Below, in pieces: positions 55,413 to 62,372 of a DNA stretch of 64,000 nucleotides. The position numbers and the translations under genes were made by a program. Each line of letters opens with the position of its first letter. Position 1 is the first letter of the stretch. Source of the DNA: JACVRN01 sp963715565 (GTDB taxonomy: Bacteria; Acidobacteriota; Blastocatellia; Pyrinomonadales; Pyrinomonadaceae); NCBI GenBank assembly GCA_963715565.1, contig OY970256.1:3968001-4032000 (forward strand). Direction: 5' to 3'. The notes under the pieces were generated by a model, which ran no database searches, was not told where the DNA came from, and saw nothing but the letters and a program-made list of their open reading frames with translations.

Positions 55413-55865
55413 GTGCGACGACGTGAAGGCGATGGATGTCCTGTGACGGGCGCGTTACAGCTTGTGGGCGACAAGTGGACGATGCTCGTGGTGCGCGATC
55501 TCTCGCACGGCGCGAAACGGACGACGGAGTTGCTCGCGGCGCTTCGTCCGATTAGCAGCCGCACGCTGGTCGGTCGCCTGCGCGACATGGAGCGCGACGC
55601 GCTTGTAGAGCGGCGCGACTTCGGCGGCAGCCCCCCGCACGTCGAATACGTTTTGACGGAACGCGGGCGACGATTGCTTCCCTTCCTCGATGCGCTCAGG
55701 AAACTGGGCGAGTCCCTTGACTGTAATGAATGTCAGGACCGCAAGGAGCGCACGGGCTCTTTCTGCGAAGCCTGCCCCGAGAACGGCTTCCACGCACCCG
55801 AACAGCAGCGCCCGCACGGCCCCGCGCAACGACGCGAGCGCGATGATTCGATTGTCTTGTTGTAA
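55413..55865 (+). CDS. HxlR-family winged-helix regulator
   Basis: 150 residues with a GTG start, after AAGGAGG. CPVTGALQLVGDKWTMLVVRDL with the HxlR-type N-terminal Cys, then RPISSRTLVGRLRDMERDALVERRDF is the wing region. Such regulators often sense reactive carbonyls or oxidants by that Cys. The C-terminus carries an unusual Cys-rich tail (CNECQDRKERTGSFCEACPENG) that could bind a metal. Target genes not known; it may control its divergent neighbour. Confidence 0.9.
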   Translation: MRRREGDGCPVTGALQLVGDKWTMLVVRDLSHGAKRTTELLAALRPISSRTLVGRLRDMERDALVERRDFGGSPPHVEYVLTERGRRLLPFLDALRKLGESLDCNECQDRKERTGSFCEACPENGFHAPEQQRPHGPAQRRERDDSIVLL

Positions 55866-55901
55866 ATCAATGTGAGGCGCTGGATAACCAAATATGTCCT
55901 T

Positions 55902-56087
55902 GAGCCCCGCGAGGGGCGTTATATCAGTAGCCCACATCGTCAGATGTGGGTCAGGCATAAGCAACCATAATCAAGCCCCGTAGGGGCGACATTGGATGTC
56001 GCCCCTACGGGGCTTGATTATTTATGCGCTGCTTGTTCCCACGGCTGACGCCGTGGGCTACTGATATAACGCCCCTTTCAGGGGCTC
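55902..56087. repeat. Nested REP-like palindrome, CCCGTAGGGG core
   Basis: Outer arms 55902-55934 and 56054-56087 are near-perfect; inner arms 55968-55992 and 55996-56020 pair perfectly for 25 bp around a 3-nt loop; a third pair, GCCCACATC...GATGTGGG, lies in the left half. It lies between convergent genes. Confidence 0.88.
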
Positions 56088-56099
56088 ATAGCGTAAAAC

Positions 56100-56714
56100 C
56101 TACTGCGGGTCTTTTTTGTTGGCCCCAAGCTTTTCGGCATTCTCTTTCTCCCAATCAAAGCCGGGCGATTGTGCCTTCACATCCAGCACCTGATATTCCT
56201 TGACGGCATATCGCAGCTCGACGCGCTTGTTAGGAACATAATCAACGACGGTGAAGATAAAGAGGCCGCGCACCCTGCTCTTGTTGAGCAGGACGGCGTA
56301 GGTGCGATTGTTCTCGACTCGGGCGACGCGCGCGAATTTGGTGTAGGCGGGAAAGGAATGGACGTTTTGCAAGTTAAAGGTGTTATGAGCAGTGAGCTTC
56401 TCGATGGTGACGTCTCTTCCCAGCTCCGCGATTAAGGCCATGTCGTCGCCTGCGGTCGAGGCTTCGAAATAGTCTTCACCCTTGCACGCGCCGTTGAACA
56501 AAAGGTCCGGGCTGTTCATCCGCTTTGAGTGGTCCGAGAGAAAGAGCGCCGTCTCCGCGTAGCCCGTCTGAGATTCTTCCGTCGAACGACAACTGTAAGA
56601 CGGCGAGAGCACGACCTGTTTGATGACATGAAGCTCCGGTAGATTGAATTCGTTCGTAGCCCCCACGCTCACAGCAAACAGCAGCGTCGCCATGATTAAC
56701 ACAAGCTTTTTCAT
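56100..56714 (-). CDS. Secreted hypothetical protein
   Basis: 204 residues with a strong ribosome site (AGGAGGAG). Signal peptide 1-19 (LVLIMATLLFAVSVGATN). The mature protein has a conserved-looking core (NLQNVHSFPAYTKFARVARV, then LLNKSRVRGLFIFTVVDYVP) and a charged tail; no known family. It is the only gene between the REP cluster and the repeat at 56733. Confidence 0.7.
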   Translation of the reverse strand: MKKLVLIMATLLFAVSVGATNEFNLPELHVIKQVVLSPSYSCRSTEESQTGYAETALFLSDHSKRMNSPDLLFNGACKGEDYFEASTAGDDMALIAELGRDVTIEKLTAHNTFNLQNVHSFPAYTKFARVARVENNRTYAVLLNKSRVRGLFIFTVVDYVPNKRVELRYAVKEYQVLDVKAQSPGFDWEKENAEKLGANKKDPQ

Positions 56715-56732
56715 CTTCCTACTCCTCCTTCA

Positions 56733-56811
56733 ATTGCGGAATGCGGATTTCGGATTGCGGATTGAAAAGCGGATTCTTAAAATCCGCAATCCGAAATCCG
56801 CATTCCGCAAT
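56733..56811. repeat. Perfect 31-bp inverted repeat, GATTGCG/GATTTCG heptamer family
   Basis: Arms 56733-56763 and 56781-56811 are exact reverse complements with a 17-nt loop. Units are ATTGCGG, ATGCGGA and TTTCGGA. It lies just before the trxB stop codon. Confidence 0.92.
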
Positions 56812-56813
56812 CC

Positions 56814-57896
56814 TCAGTCTCCTTCGGCCCCGACGCTTCCAGGATGATTGGGAATCATTTCGCCGTCGGGCATGATGATGGTTTCGTGGTCGGCGGTGAC
56901 GATCTCGCCTTCAATGGTAATCTCTTCGCCCGTGGGCGTCGGCACGGGCAGATCATCGAGGTAGCGCTCGGCGTCTATGGCAGCCATGCAGCCTGTGCCT
57001 GCGGCGGTCACGGCCTGACGGTAGAAGTTGTCCTGCGCGTCGCCGCAGGCGAAACAGCCGGGCACGTTCGTAGACATAGAGCGCCCGCTGGTCCTGATGT
57101 AGCCGATGTCGTCCATCTCAAGCTGGCCGCGAAAGAGGTCCGTGTTGGGCTTGTGGCCGATGGCTATGAAGACGCCTTCGCAGGGGAAGATGCGCTCCTC
57201 GTTGGTCTTGAGATTTCTCAAGCGCACGCCGGTCACACCCGTTTCGGGAGAGCCCAGAATCTCTAAAACTTCCGTGTCCCAGATAAAGTCTATCTTGTCG
57301 TTCTTGAACGCCTTGTCCTGCATGATTTTTGAAGCACGCAAAGTATCGCGTCGATGAACGACGGTGACGCGCGAGGCGTAGCGCGTCAGGAACGTGGCCT
57401 CTTCCATGGCCGTATCGCCGCCGCCGACCACGACAATCGGCTTGCCCTTGAAAAAGAAGCCGTCGCAGGTGGCGCAGGCCGAAACGCCATGACCGCCCAA
57501 CCCTTTCGGCGCGGGCGCTTCACCGGGAATCCCCAGCCACTTGGCGGATGCGCCGGAAGCTATAATCAGTGTTTCGGCTTTAATCGTCTGGTCTTCCGTT
57601 TCGAGCGTGAAGGGACGCTTTGAAAGGTCCGCTGTATCGACCCACGTGATCAGAAACTCCGTGCCGAAGCGGCGCGCCTGCTCGCGCATCTCATCCATCA
57701 GCTCTGGCCCCTGTATGCCCTTCGAGAAGCCCGGATAGTTTTCGACATCCGTGGTAATGGTCAGTTGGCCACCGGGTTGCGGGCCTTCTATGACGAGCGG
57801 TTGGAGGTCTGCGCGCGCGGCGTAGATGGCCGCCGTCAACCCCGCAGGCCCGGAGCCTATGATTACCACGTCCCTGTGCAACAAGTCTTTCGCCAT
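56814..57896 (-). CDS. trxB: Thioredoxin reductase with acidic C-terminal extension
   Basis: 360 residues from the ATG at 57896. FAD-binding VVIIGSGPAGLTAAIYAARA, redox-active CATC (Cys141, Cys144), and NADPH-binding VVVGGGDTAMEEA with the family HRRDTLRASK. The last 45 residues, after the usual end near RYLDDL, add an acidic tail (PTPTGEEITIEGEIVTADHE... to VGAEGD) not needed for the fold. It reduces thioredoxin in the cytoplasm. Start is set by the homology; an upstream in-frame stretch of 23 codons is likely noncoding. Confidence 0.94.
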   Translation of the reverse strand: MAKDLLHRDVVIIGSGPAGLTAAIYAARADLQPLVIEGPQPGGQLTITTDVENYPGFSKGIQGPELMDEMREQARRFGTEFLITWVDTADLSKRPFTLETEDQTIKAETLIIASGASAKWLGIPGEAPAPKGLGGHGVSACATCDGFFFKGKPIVVVGGGDTAMEEATFLTRYASRVTVVHRRDTLRASKIMQDKAFKNDKIDFIWDTEVLEILGSPETGVTGVRLRNLKTNEERIFPCEGVFIAIGHKPNTDLFRGQLEMDDIGYIRTSGRSMSTNVPGCFACGDAQDNFYRQAVTAAGTGCMAAIDAERYLDDLPVPTPTGEEITIEGEIVTADHETIIMPDGEMIPNHPGSVGAEGD

Positions 57897-58090
57897 CTTT
57901 CTCTTCGAGTCTCCTTTTACCGAGCTTTCGGCGGTCAGCTTTCCGGCCTCCGGCGCGCCGTCCACTATAGCCTTTTCGGTTGTGCGTGTAGTATAACTTC
58001 TCAGAGCACGAGTAGTCGAATTTCGATCCGGCGGAGCAAGGCCCTGGGCCCAATCCGCACACGCCCCGAAGGATTAATCAAGAAACGATT

Positions 58091-59008
58091 TTGGCCGCAA
58101 CCGGGACAAACAGGAGCGCACCGCGCGATGTGGAATCAATCGCCGTGCTCGGAGCTGGCACGATGGGACACGGCATCGCGCAGGTCGCGGCGCTCGCTGG
58201 CTTCCGCGTCATCATGCGCGACGTGGACCTCGAAACCATTGCGCGCGGCGTCCGCGCCATCGAGCGCAACCTGCAAAAAGGCATCGAGCGCGCCAAGCTC
58301 ACGGACGACGAGCGCGACATGGCGCTCCAACGCATACGCGGCACGACTCACCTTGAAGAAACACGTAACGCCGACCTCTTTATAGAAGCCGCGCCCGAAG
58401 TGCTGGACCTCAAGCGTGAGATACTTCGTGAGGTCGAAACATTCGCCGAGCGTGATTATGTTTTCGCCACCAACACGTCGTCGCTTTCCATCACGGAGAT
58501 CGCGCGAGATTCTGCGCGGCCCGAGCGCGTCATAGGGATGCATTTTTTTAATCCCGTTCACATCATGCGGCTCCTTGAAATAGTGGTCGGTGAAAAGACA
58601 GGTGATGCTGCGCTTGACGTGGCGCGCAACGTGGGCTTGCGCATGAAAAAAGAGCCGATCACGGTGCGCGATGTTCCGGGCTTTGCCTCTAGCCGTCTAG
58701 GCGTAGCGCTCGGCCTCGAAGCCATGCGTATGTTGGAGCAGAACGTCGCCACGGCGCGCGACATAGATACTGCCATGGAGTTGGGCTACAACCATCCTAT
58801 GGGGCCTTTGCGTTTGACGGACCTGGTGGGCCTGGACGTGCGGCTGCGCATCGCCGAATACCTGCACGACGCGCTCGGCTCTGAAACGTTTCGCCCGCCG
58901 GAAATCCTGCGGCGCATGGTCTCGGAAGGAAAGCTGGGGAAGAAGAGCGGCGAAGGCTTCTACAAGTGGGACGAAGAGAGAGAGGCGGCGGGCGCTGCTC
59001 GAAGTTAA
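58091..59008 (+). CDS. 3-hydroxyacyl-CoA (3-hydroxybutyryl-CoA) dehydrogenase
   Basis: 305 residues with a TTG start. NAD-binding IAVLGAGTMGHGIAQVAA, catalytic region FATNTSSLSITEIA and MHFFNPVHIMRLLEIV (His-Glu dyad with NPV), and the C-terminal domain with DVPGFASSRLGVAL and ELGYNHPMGPLRLTDLVGLD. Single-domain bacterial type. It oxidises or makes 3-hydroxybutyryl-CoA in beta-oxidation or butyrate/PHB metabolism. An enoyl-CoA hydratase is encoded 850 bp downstream, consistent with a short fatty-acid pathway. Confidence 0.94.
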   Translation: MAATGTNRSAPRDVESIAVLGAGTMGHGIAQVAALAGFRVIMRDVDLETIARGVRAIERNLQKGIERAKLTDDERDMALQRIRGTTHLEETRNADLFIEAAPEVLDLKREILREVETFAERDYVFATNTSSLSITEIARDSARPERVIGMHFFNPVHIMRLLEIVVGEKTGDAALDVARNVGLRMKKEPITVRDVPGFASSRLGVALGLEAMRMLEQNVATARDIDTAMELGYNHPMGPLRLTDLVGLDVRLRIAEYLHDALGSETFRPPEILRRMVSEGKLGKKSGEGFYKWDEEREAAGAARS

Positions 59009-59057
59009 ACTATAATTGACTCGCGGCGAGTTGCCCTCGCGCCGCTTTTCGTTCAAT

Positions 59058-59098
59058 ACTTACTGCTCACTACTTACTTTTTACTGCTTACTGCTTTT
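59058..59098. repeat. Single-arm ACTGCTT/ACTTACT heptamer run
   Basis: Degenerate heptamers (ACTGCTC, ACTACTT, ACTTTTT, ACTGCTT, ACTGCTT) directly upstream of the PilZ start. No opposite arm is visible, so it may be a half-copy. Confidence 0.6.
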
Positions 59099-59491
59099 AT
59101 GAGTACCCCACACAACAACGAAGAGAGACGCTTCGCGTTGCGCATGGCCCTGCGCCTGCCCATCGTTGTTTCGGGCCGCGATGAGGACGGGACCGCTTGG
59201 AGCGAGCCGACAGAGACCGACGACATCTCAACCTCGGGCGCGCTCTTTCATCTCAACCAGAAGGTAGCAAAGGGCGAGCGTCTATACATACGCGCGCATC
59301 GCCCGGACGGCTCGCCCATAGAGGCGACGGCTGTCGTGGTGCGAACCGCTCCGGCCATTTACGGCACGGCGCGCGTCGGCGTCTCCATCGCAGAGCCTAC
59401 GGAAAACTGGCTGCGCCTTTTTGTCTCCTGGGTTGCCGACGAGCAGCCCGCCGGGCAGGACGCCGAGACCGATTCATCCTCGCCTGAATAA
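59099..59491 (+). CDS. PilZ-domain protein
   Basis: 130 residues. The PilZ cyclic di-GMP pattern is present: ERRFALRMALRLPI with the RxxxR element and DDISTSGALF with the D-x-S-x-x-G element. ELF-like strands complete a short PilZ fold. A stand-alone PilZ protein is likely an effector of the cyclic di-GMP made by GGDEF proteins, such as the one at 51700. The start codon abuts the repeat run, with no Shine-Dalgarno visible. Confidence 0.9.
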   Translation: MSTPHNNEERRFALRMALRLPIVVSGRDEDGTAWSEPTETDDISTSGALFHLNQKVAKGERLYIRAHRPDGSPIEATAVVVRTAPAIYGTARVGVSIAEPTENWLRLFVSWVADEQPAGQDAETDSSSPE

Positions 59492-59503
59492 GGTCATAAG
59501 TCT

Positions 59504-59749
59504 ATGAATCCGGAAATCATAAATGAGCAATCGTACCGAGAACGCGAGTGTATTCATCGAGCGGCAGGGGGCATAGGAAAATTCTATAAGGGTGCTTCCT
59601 ACATAAAACATCTTCAGGCTCTGAAAGGCAATAAAGCAATCAGCTTCGCTGGTCGTGTAGCTCCATTTTTTTGGGCAGATGCTGAGGGGATTCAAGTATG
59701 GCTCTGTGATGGATGCGCTACTGAGTTAGGACTCAAAGAAGAAGCCTGA
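59504..59749 (+). CDS. Small AT-richer hypothetical protein
   Basis: 81 residues. Composition differs from the neighbours: codons are AT-richer, as in a recent arrival. The sequence has a CDGC pair (WLCDGCATELGL) near the C-terminus and KFYKGASYIKHLQALKG in the middle; no known family. There is no clear ribosome site. It lies 12 bp after the PilZ stop. Confidence 0.5.
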   Translation: MNPEIINEQSYRERECIHRAAGGIGKFYKGASYIKHLQALKGNKAISFAGRVAPFFWADAEGIQVWLCDGCATELGLKEEA

Positions 59750-59849
59750 TTCTTTGAAGGGCCTTTCAAATCTGAGATGTGCATGAGCGATGCTGAACCC
59801 TTTCCAACCGATCTTCATCAAAAATTAATTCGGAGCTAAAACAAAAAAG

Positions 59850-60635
59850 ATGACGCAATCTTACGAGACTCTTCTGGTCGAGCGGCGCGACCGCGTCGCC
59901 ATCATCACCATCAACCGCCCGGAAAAAAGAAACGCGCTCAACATCAAAACGCGCGAAGAGGGCGCGCATGTTCTAGACGAGCTGCGCGAAGACGAATCAA
60001 TTCGAGTCGTGATTTTCACGGGCGCTGGCGACAAAGCCTTCGTCGCCGGAGCGGACATCGCGGAGTTCGCCGGACGCACAGCCATCACGCAGCGCGAAGT
60101 GATGCTCGGGCGCTCGCTCTTTACAGCGATTGACAGCTTTCCAAAACCCGTCATCGCGATGGTCAACGGCTACTGCCTTGGCGGAGGCTGCGAGCTGGCG
60201 CTCGCCTGCGACATACGCATCGCCAGCGACAAAGCTTCCTTCGGCCAACCCGAAATCAACCTCGGCATCATCCCCGGCGGCGGTGCCACACAACGCCTGA
60301 CACGTCTCATAGGCGAAGGCAAAGCCATGGAGCTTATCCTGACCGGCGACATCATAGACGCGCAGACGGCCTACAACCTCGGCCTCGTCAACACGGTCGT
60401 CCCTGCGGCTGACCTCGAAGCGAGAACGATGGAGTTAGCCAACCGCATCGCCGAAAAGAGCCCCGTCGCGCTGCGCATGGCAAAGGAAGCCGTCAAGCTG
60501 GCCTCGCGCTCTAATCTGGACGAGGGCTTGCGTCGCGAAGTAGACCTCTTCGCCCTCTGCTTTTCCAGCGAAGACAAGAACGAAGGCGTCAGCGCCTTCC
60601 TCGAAAAACGCAAAGCCGATTTCAAGGGAAAATGA
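59850..60635 (+). CDS. Enoyl-CoA hydratase/isomerase
   Basis: 261 residues. Crotonase features: IITINRPEKRNALN, FVAGADIAEF (first oxyanion element), GYCLGGGCELALACDIRIAS and PEINLGIIPGGGATQRLTRLIG with the two catalytic Glu residues positioned as in enoyl-CoA hydratase. AMELILTGDIIDAQTAYNLGLVN follows. A short-chain substrate is likely. It belongs with the 3-hydroxyacyl-CoA dehydrogenase at 58091, though the genes between are unrelated. Confidence 0.95.
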   Translation: MTQSYETLLVERRDRVAIITINRPEKRNALNIKTREEGAHVLDELREDESIRVVIFTGAGDKAFVAGADIAEFAGRTAITQREVMLGRSLFTAIDSFPKPVIAMVNGYCLGGGCELALACDIRIASDKASFGQPEINLGIIPGGGATQRLTRLIGEGKAMELILTGDIIDAQTAYNLGLVNTVVPAADLEARTMELANRIAEKSPVALRMAKEAVKLASRSNLDEGLRREVDLFALCFSSEDKNEGVSAFLEKRKADFKGK

Positions 60636-60638
60636 TTT

Positions 60639-60757
60639 GATTTTAGATTTGCGATTTTCGATTGGAAGCGGACTAAAGATTTAAAGCTTAATCAGATTTC
60701 AAATCCCTGATTTGTCCTCTTCCAATCGAAAATCGCAAATCTAAAATCGAAAATTGT
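60639..60757. repeat. Perfect 28-bp inverted repeat, GATTTGC/GATTTTC family
   Basis: Arms 60639-60666 and 60721-60748 are exact reverse complements. The flank TCTTCCAATCGAAAATCGCA through ATTGTTATG is the same as at 21058-21099. The right arm lies just before the ATG of the next gene at 60759. Confidence 0.9.
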
Positions 60758-60758
60758 T

Positions 60759-60974
60759 ATGCTTCGTCTTATCCTGATCATCGTCGGTGTCATCGTAGCT
60801 GCCGTGGGCGGCGTCCTAGCCTACCGCGCGCTCTTTATAGAGCCATACTCCGCCGTCATCATCACGAACACAGACATCCACGAGGTCAAGAACTGGTGGA
60901 AGGTAACAGGCGGCATCATCATGCTCATAGCGGGCACAGCCACAGCCTTCATCGCCGCCACCCGTCGCCGCTAG
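60759..60974 (+). CDS. Small two-TM hypothetical protein
   Basis: 71 residues, with two TM segments (about 2-22, IILIIVGVIVAAVGG-like, and 49-67) and a short polar loop (HEVKNWWKV) between them. The start codon is inside the sequence shared by repeat copies (TTGTTATG), so translation start may be set by the repeat. No known family. Confidence 0.65.
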   Translation: MLRLILIIVGVIVAAVGGVLAYRALFIEPYSAVIITNTDIHEVKNWWKVTGGIIMLIAGTATAFIAATRRR

Positions 60975-60984
60975 ACACGCGCGC

Positions 60985-61014
60985 TTGACGCATTTTCGCG
61001 CCCTAAGTTACTCT
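60985..61014 (+). promoter_or_regulatory. Weak candidate tRNA promoter
   Basis: TTGACG at 60985-60990 and a poor TACTCT at 61009-61014 (18-bp spacer). A hairpin GTTCGCC...GGCGAAC at 61019-61040 follows. A low-support call. Confidence 0.25.
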
Positions 61015-61048
61015 ATGAGTTCGCCCTCCTCAAGGCGAACGTTCACAA

Positions 61049-61124
61049 GGGGCCGTAGCTCAGCTGGGAGAGCGCTTGACTGGCAGTCAAGAGGTCAGGG
61101 GTTCGATCCCCCTCGGCTCCACCA
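61049..61124 (+). tRNA. tRNA-Ala (anticodon GGC)
   Basis: A complete cloverleaf of 76 nt: acceptor GGGGCCG with CGGCTCC and a G3-U70 pair, the alanine identity element; anticodon loop CTGGCAG with GGC at 61082-61084; T-arm GGGGTTCGATCCCC; encoded CCA at 61122-61124. Positions 61083-61121 are duplicated, with three changes, at 61887-61925, which marks an element junction. Confidence 0.97.
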
Positions 61125-61226
61125 AAATTTTCTCACTCAATAATAAAAATTCCGGCAAGCCCTTCTGTGTTATACTGAACTATACAAAGGTTCACTGAAC
61201 CAATAACGGAATACGAATCAAACCGG

Positions 61227-61859
61227 ATGGGCACAACCAAACCAGATTTGAAGGCGGAAGCCATTCGCTTACGTGTTGAGGAGAGATTATCTCTGAGAGA
61301 GATAGCTATCATCACGGGGGCAGCGAAAGGTTCACTTAGTCTATGGTTGAAACCATATCGCCTGACAGAAGAAGAAAGGAAGGCGAGGAGTAAAACAGCT
61401 AAAAGATATGTTGCCCCTAAGAAAGATCACGGTGAGGAATCGCGGCATAATATGACGGTTGATTGGCAGAGCCTCTCTAATCAACGAAAAGGGAGAATTG
61501 CCGAGGCCGCAATACTTTTTCGTTTAGCTCTTCACGGATTTGATATTTATACGTCAGTCTTTGATGGGGATAAAGCTGACTGTCTTGTGCGCGTTCCTGA
61601 GAGTGAAAAAATATTTAAGCTTCAAGTTCGATGTGTACATTCACCATCCAAGCATGGTCTTCCGGTTGTTAGGTTAAAGTGTGCAGAGGGGCACAATCAA
61701 CGCAGGAGATACAAACAGGAAGAGTTTGATTTCATTGTTGGATATTATCTTTTTAATGATACGGCATATGTGTTCTCTGTTGATGAAGTGAAGGAGCATA
61801 AAACCTACGTCACTATCTCTGAAAAGCATGCGGAGAGATGGGATAAGCTATGCCTTTAA
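61227..61859 (+). CDS. HTH and PD-(D/E)XK endonuclease-like protein (group I intron homing type)
   Basis: 210 residues. An N-terminal HTH (about 14-42, ERLSLREIAIITGAAKGSLSLWL) is followed by a basic linker and a PD-(D/E)XK-type core: KGRIAEAAILFRLALHGFD with Glu93, KADCLVRV with Asp118, and KLQVRC with Gln133-Val-Arg135. The E/D/QxK spacing resembles PDDEXK_5 homing enzymes (I-Ssp6803I type), where a QxK motif is used; here the Lys is Arg, which may lower activity. It is the only gene of the insert at the tRNA. AT-richer than its neighbours, with a weak ribosome site. Confidence 0.75.
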   Translation: MGTTKPDLKAEAIRLRVEERLSLREIAIITGAAKGSLSLWLKPYRLTEEERKARSKTAKRYVAPKKDHGEESRHNMTVDWQSLSNQRKGRIAEAAILFRLALHGFDIYTSVFDGDKADCLVRVPESEKIFKLQVRCVHSPSKHGLPVVRLKCAEGHNQRRRYKQEEFDFIVGYYLFNDTAYVFSVDEVKEHKTYVTISEKHAERWDKLCL

Positions 61860-61886
61860 CGATATGCTAAAGACGGGACTGTGGCC

Positions 61887-61925
61887 GCAGTCAAGAGGTC
61901 AGGGATTCAATCCCCCTTGGCTCCA
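61887..61925 (+). repeat. Partial copy of tRNA-Ala 3' half (att-like direct repeat)
   Basis: 39 nt, 36 of them identical with tRNA positions 61083-61121: from the last anticodon bases through the T-arm and acceptor. The three changes are G to A, G to A and C to T. No intact tRNA can form from it. It lies 27 bp after the endonuclease-like stop codon. Confidence 0.9.
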
Positions 61926-61942
61926 TAATTAGATACAACAAG

Positions 61943-61970
61943 TTAGGGGCGATCATGTGATCGCCCCTAA
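61943..61970. repeat. 28-bp near-perfect palindrome, REP-like
   Basis: Arms TTAGGGGCGATCA and TGATCGCCCCTAA (13 bp) around a 2-nt loop. AGGGGCGA recalls the core of the palindrome at 55902-56087. Confidence 0.8.
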
Positions 61971-62372
61971 TGCGTTTGAGTCACTATTGTGTCACTCACG
62001 ATTGAAAAGCATTTTTTGAGCCTTTGATAGCTGCCGGTCGCGCAACAAAGCCTTCCCCGGAAAATCTCTACCTTGCACCTTTCTTCACCTCCTCAGCCGC
62101 CATCCAACGGAAAATTGTTGCTATTGACAACATCGTTATTCAAGTTATGGTGGCACTGACCTATTCAACTTTCATGGCACAATTATCTTATCTGCATGTG
62201 CGCGCTCTCACAATAAAGGAACTAGACATAGTTCTTGCTAAACAAGCCTTTTATTTCATAAGCTAATCTAGAATTTGATCACCGTATGCGGCTACCAAGT
62301 CACAGTCCCCTTACGATAACCTTGCTGCTCATAAGCCATCGTATTTCGCCTAACTAATTGGAGTACTCTCAC

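Larger units (their letters stand above)
61125..61925 (+). mobile_element. Candidate minimal endonuclease element in the tRNA-Ala gene
   Basis: About 800 bp between the intact tRNA-Ala and a 39-nt partial copy of its 3' half. The region is AT-richer than its surroundings and codes for only one protein, a HTH/PD-(D/E)XK endonuclease-like gene. No integrase, transposase or intron fold was recognised, so the way of insertion is unknown. The direct repeat and composition make insertion likely; the name is an inference. Confidence 0.65.
61860..62372. other. 513-bp gap holding the tRNA copy, a palindrome and AT-rich sequence
   Basis: The partial tRNA copy (61887-61925) and the palindrome (61943-61970) are in its first half. 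The second half is AT-rich with no credible gene; an 80-codon open frame at 62024 lacks support. It presumably includes the promoter of the TIR gene. Confidence 0.6.

Noticed and set aside
61125..61226. Group I intron core next to tRNA-Ala
   Set aside because: No P, Q, R and S elements recognised by eye; a covariance search would be decisive.
62024..62266. 80-codon open frame after the tRNA copy
   Set aside because: No ribosome site, no family pattern, AT-rich noncoding-like composition; likely chance.
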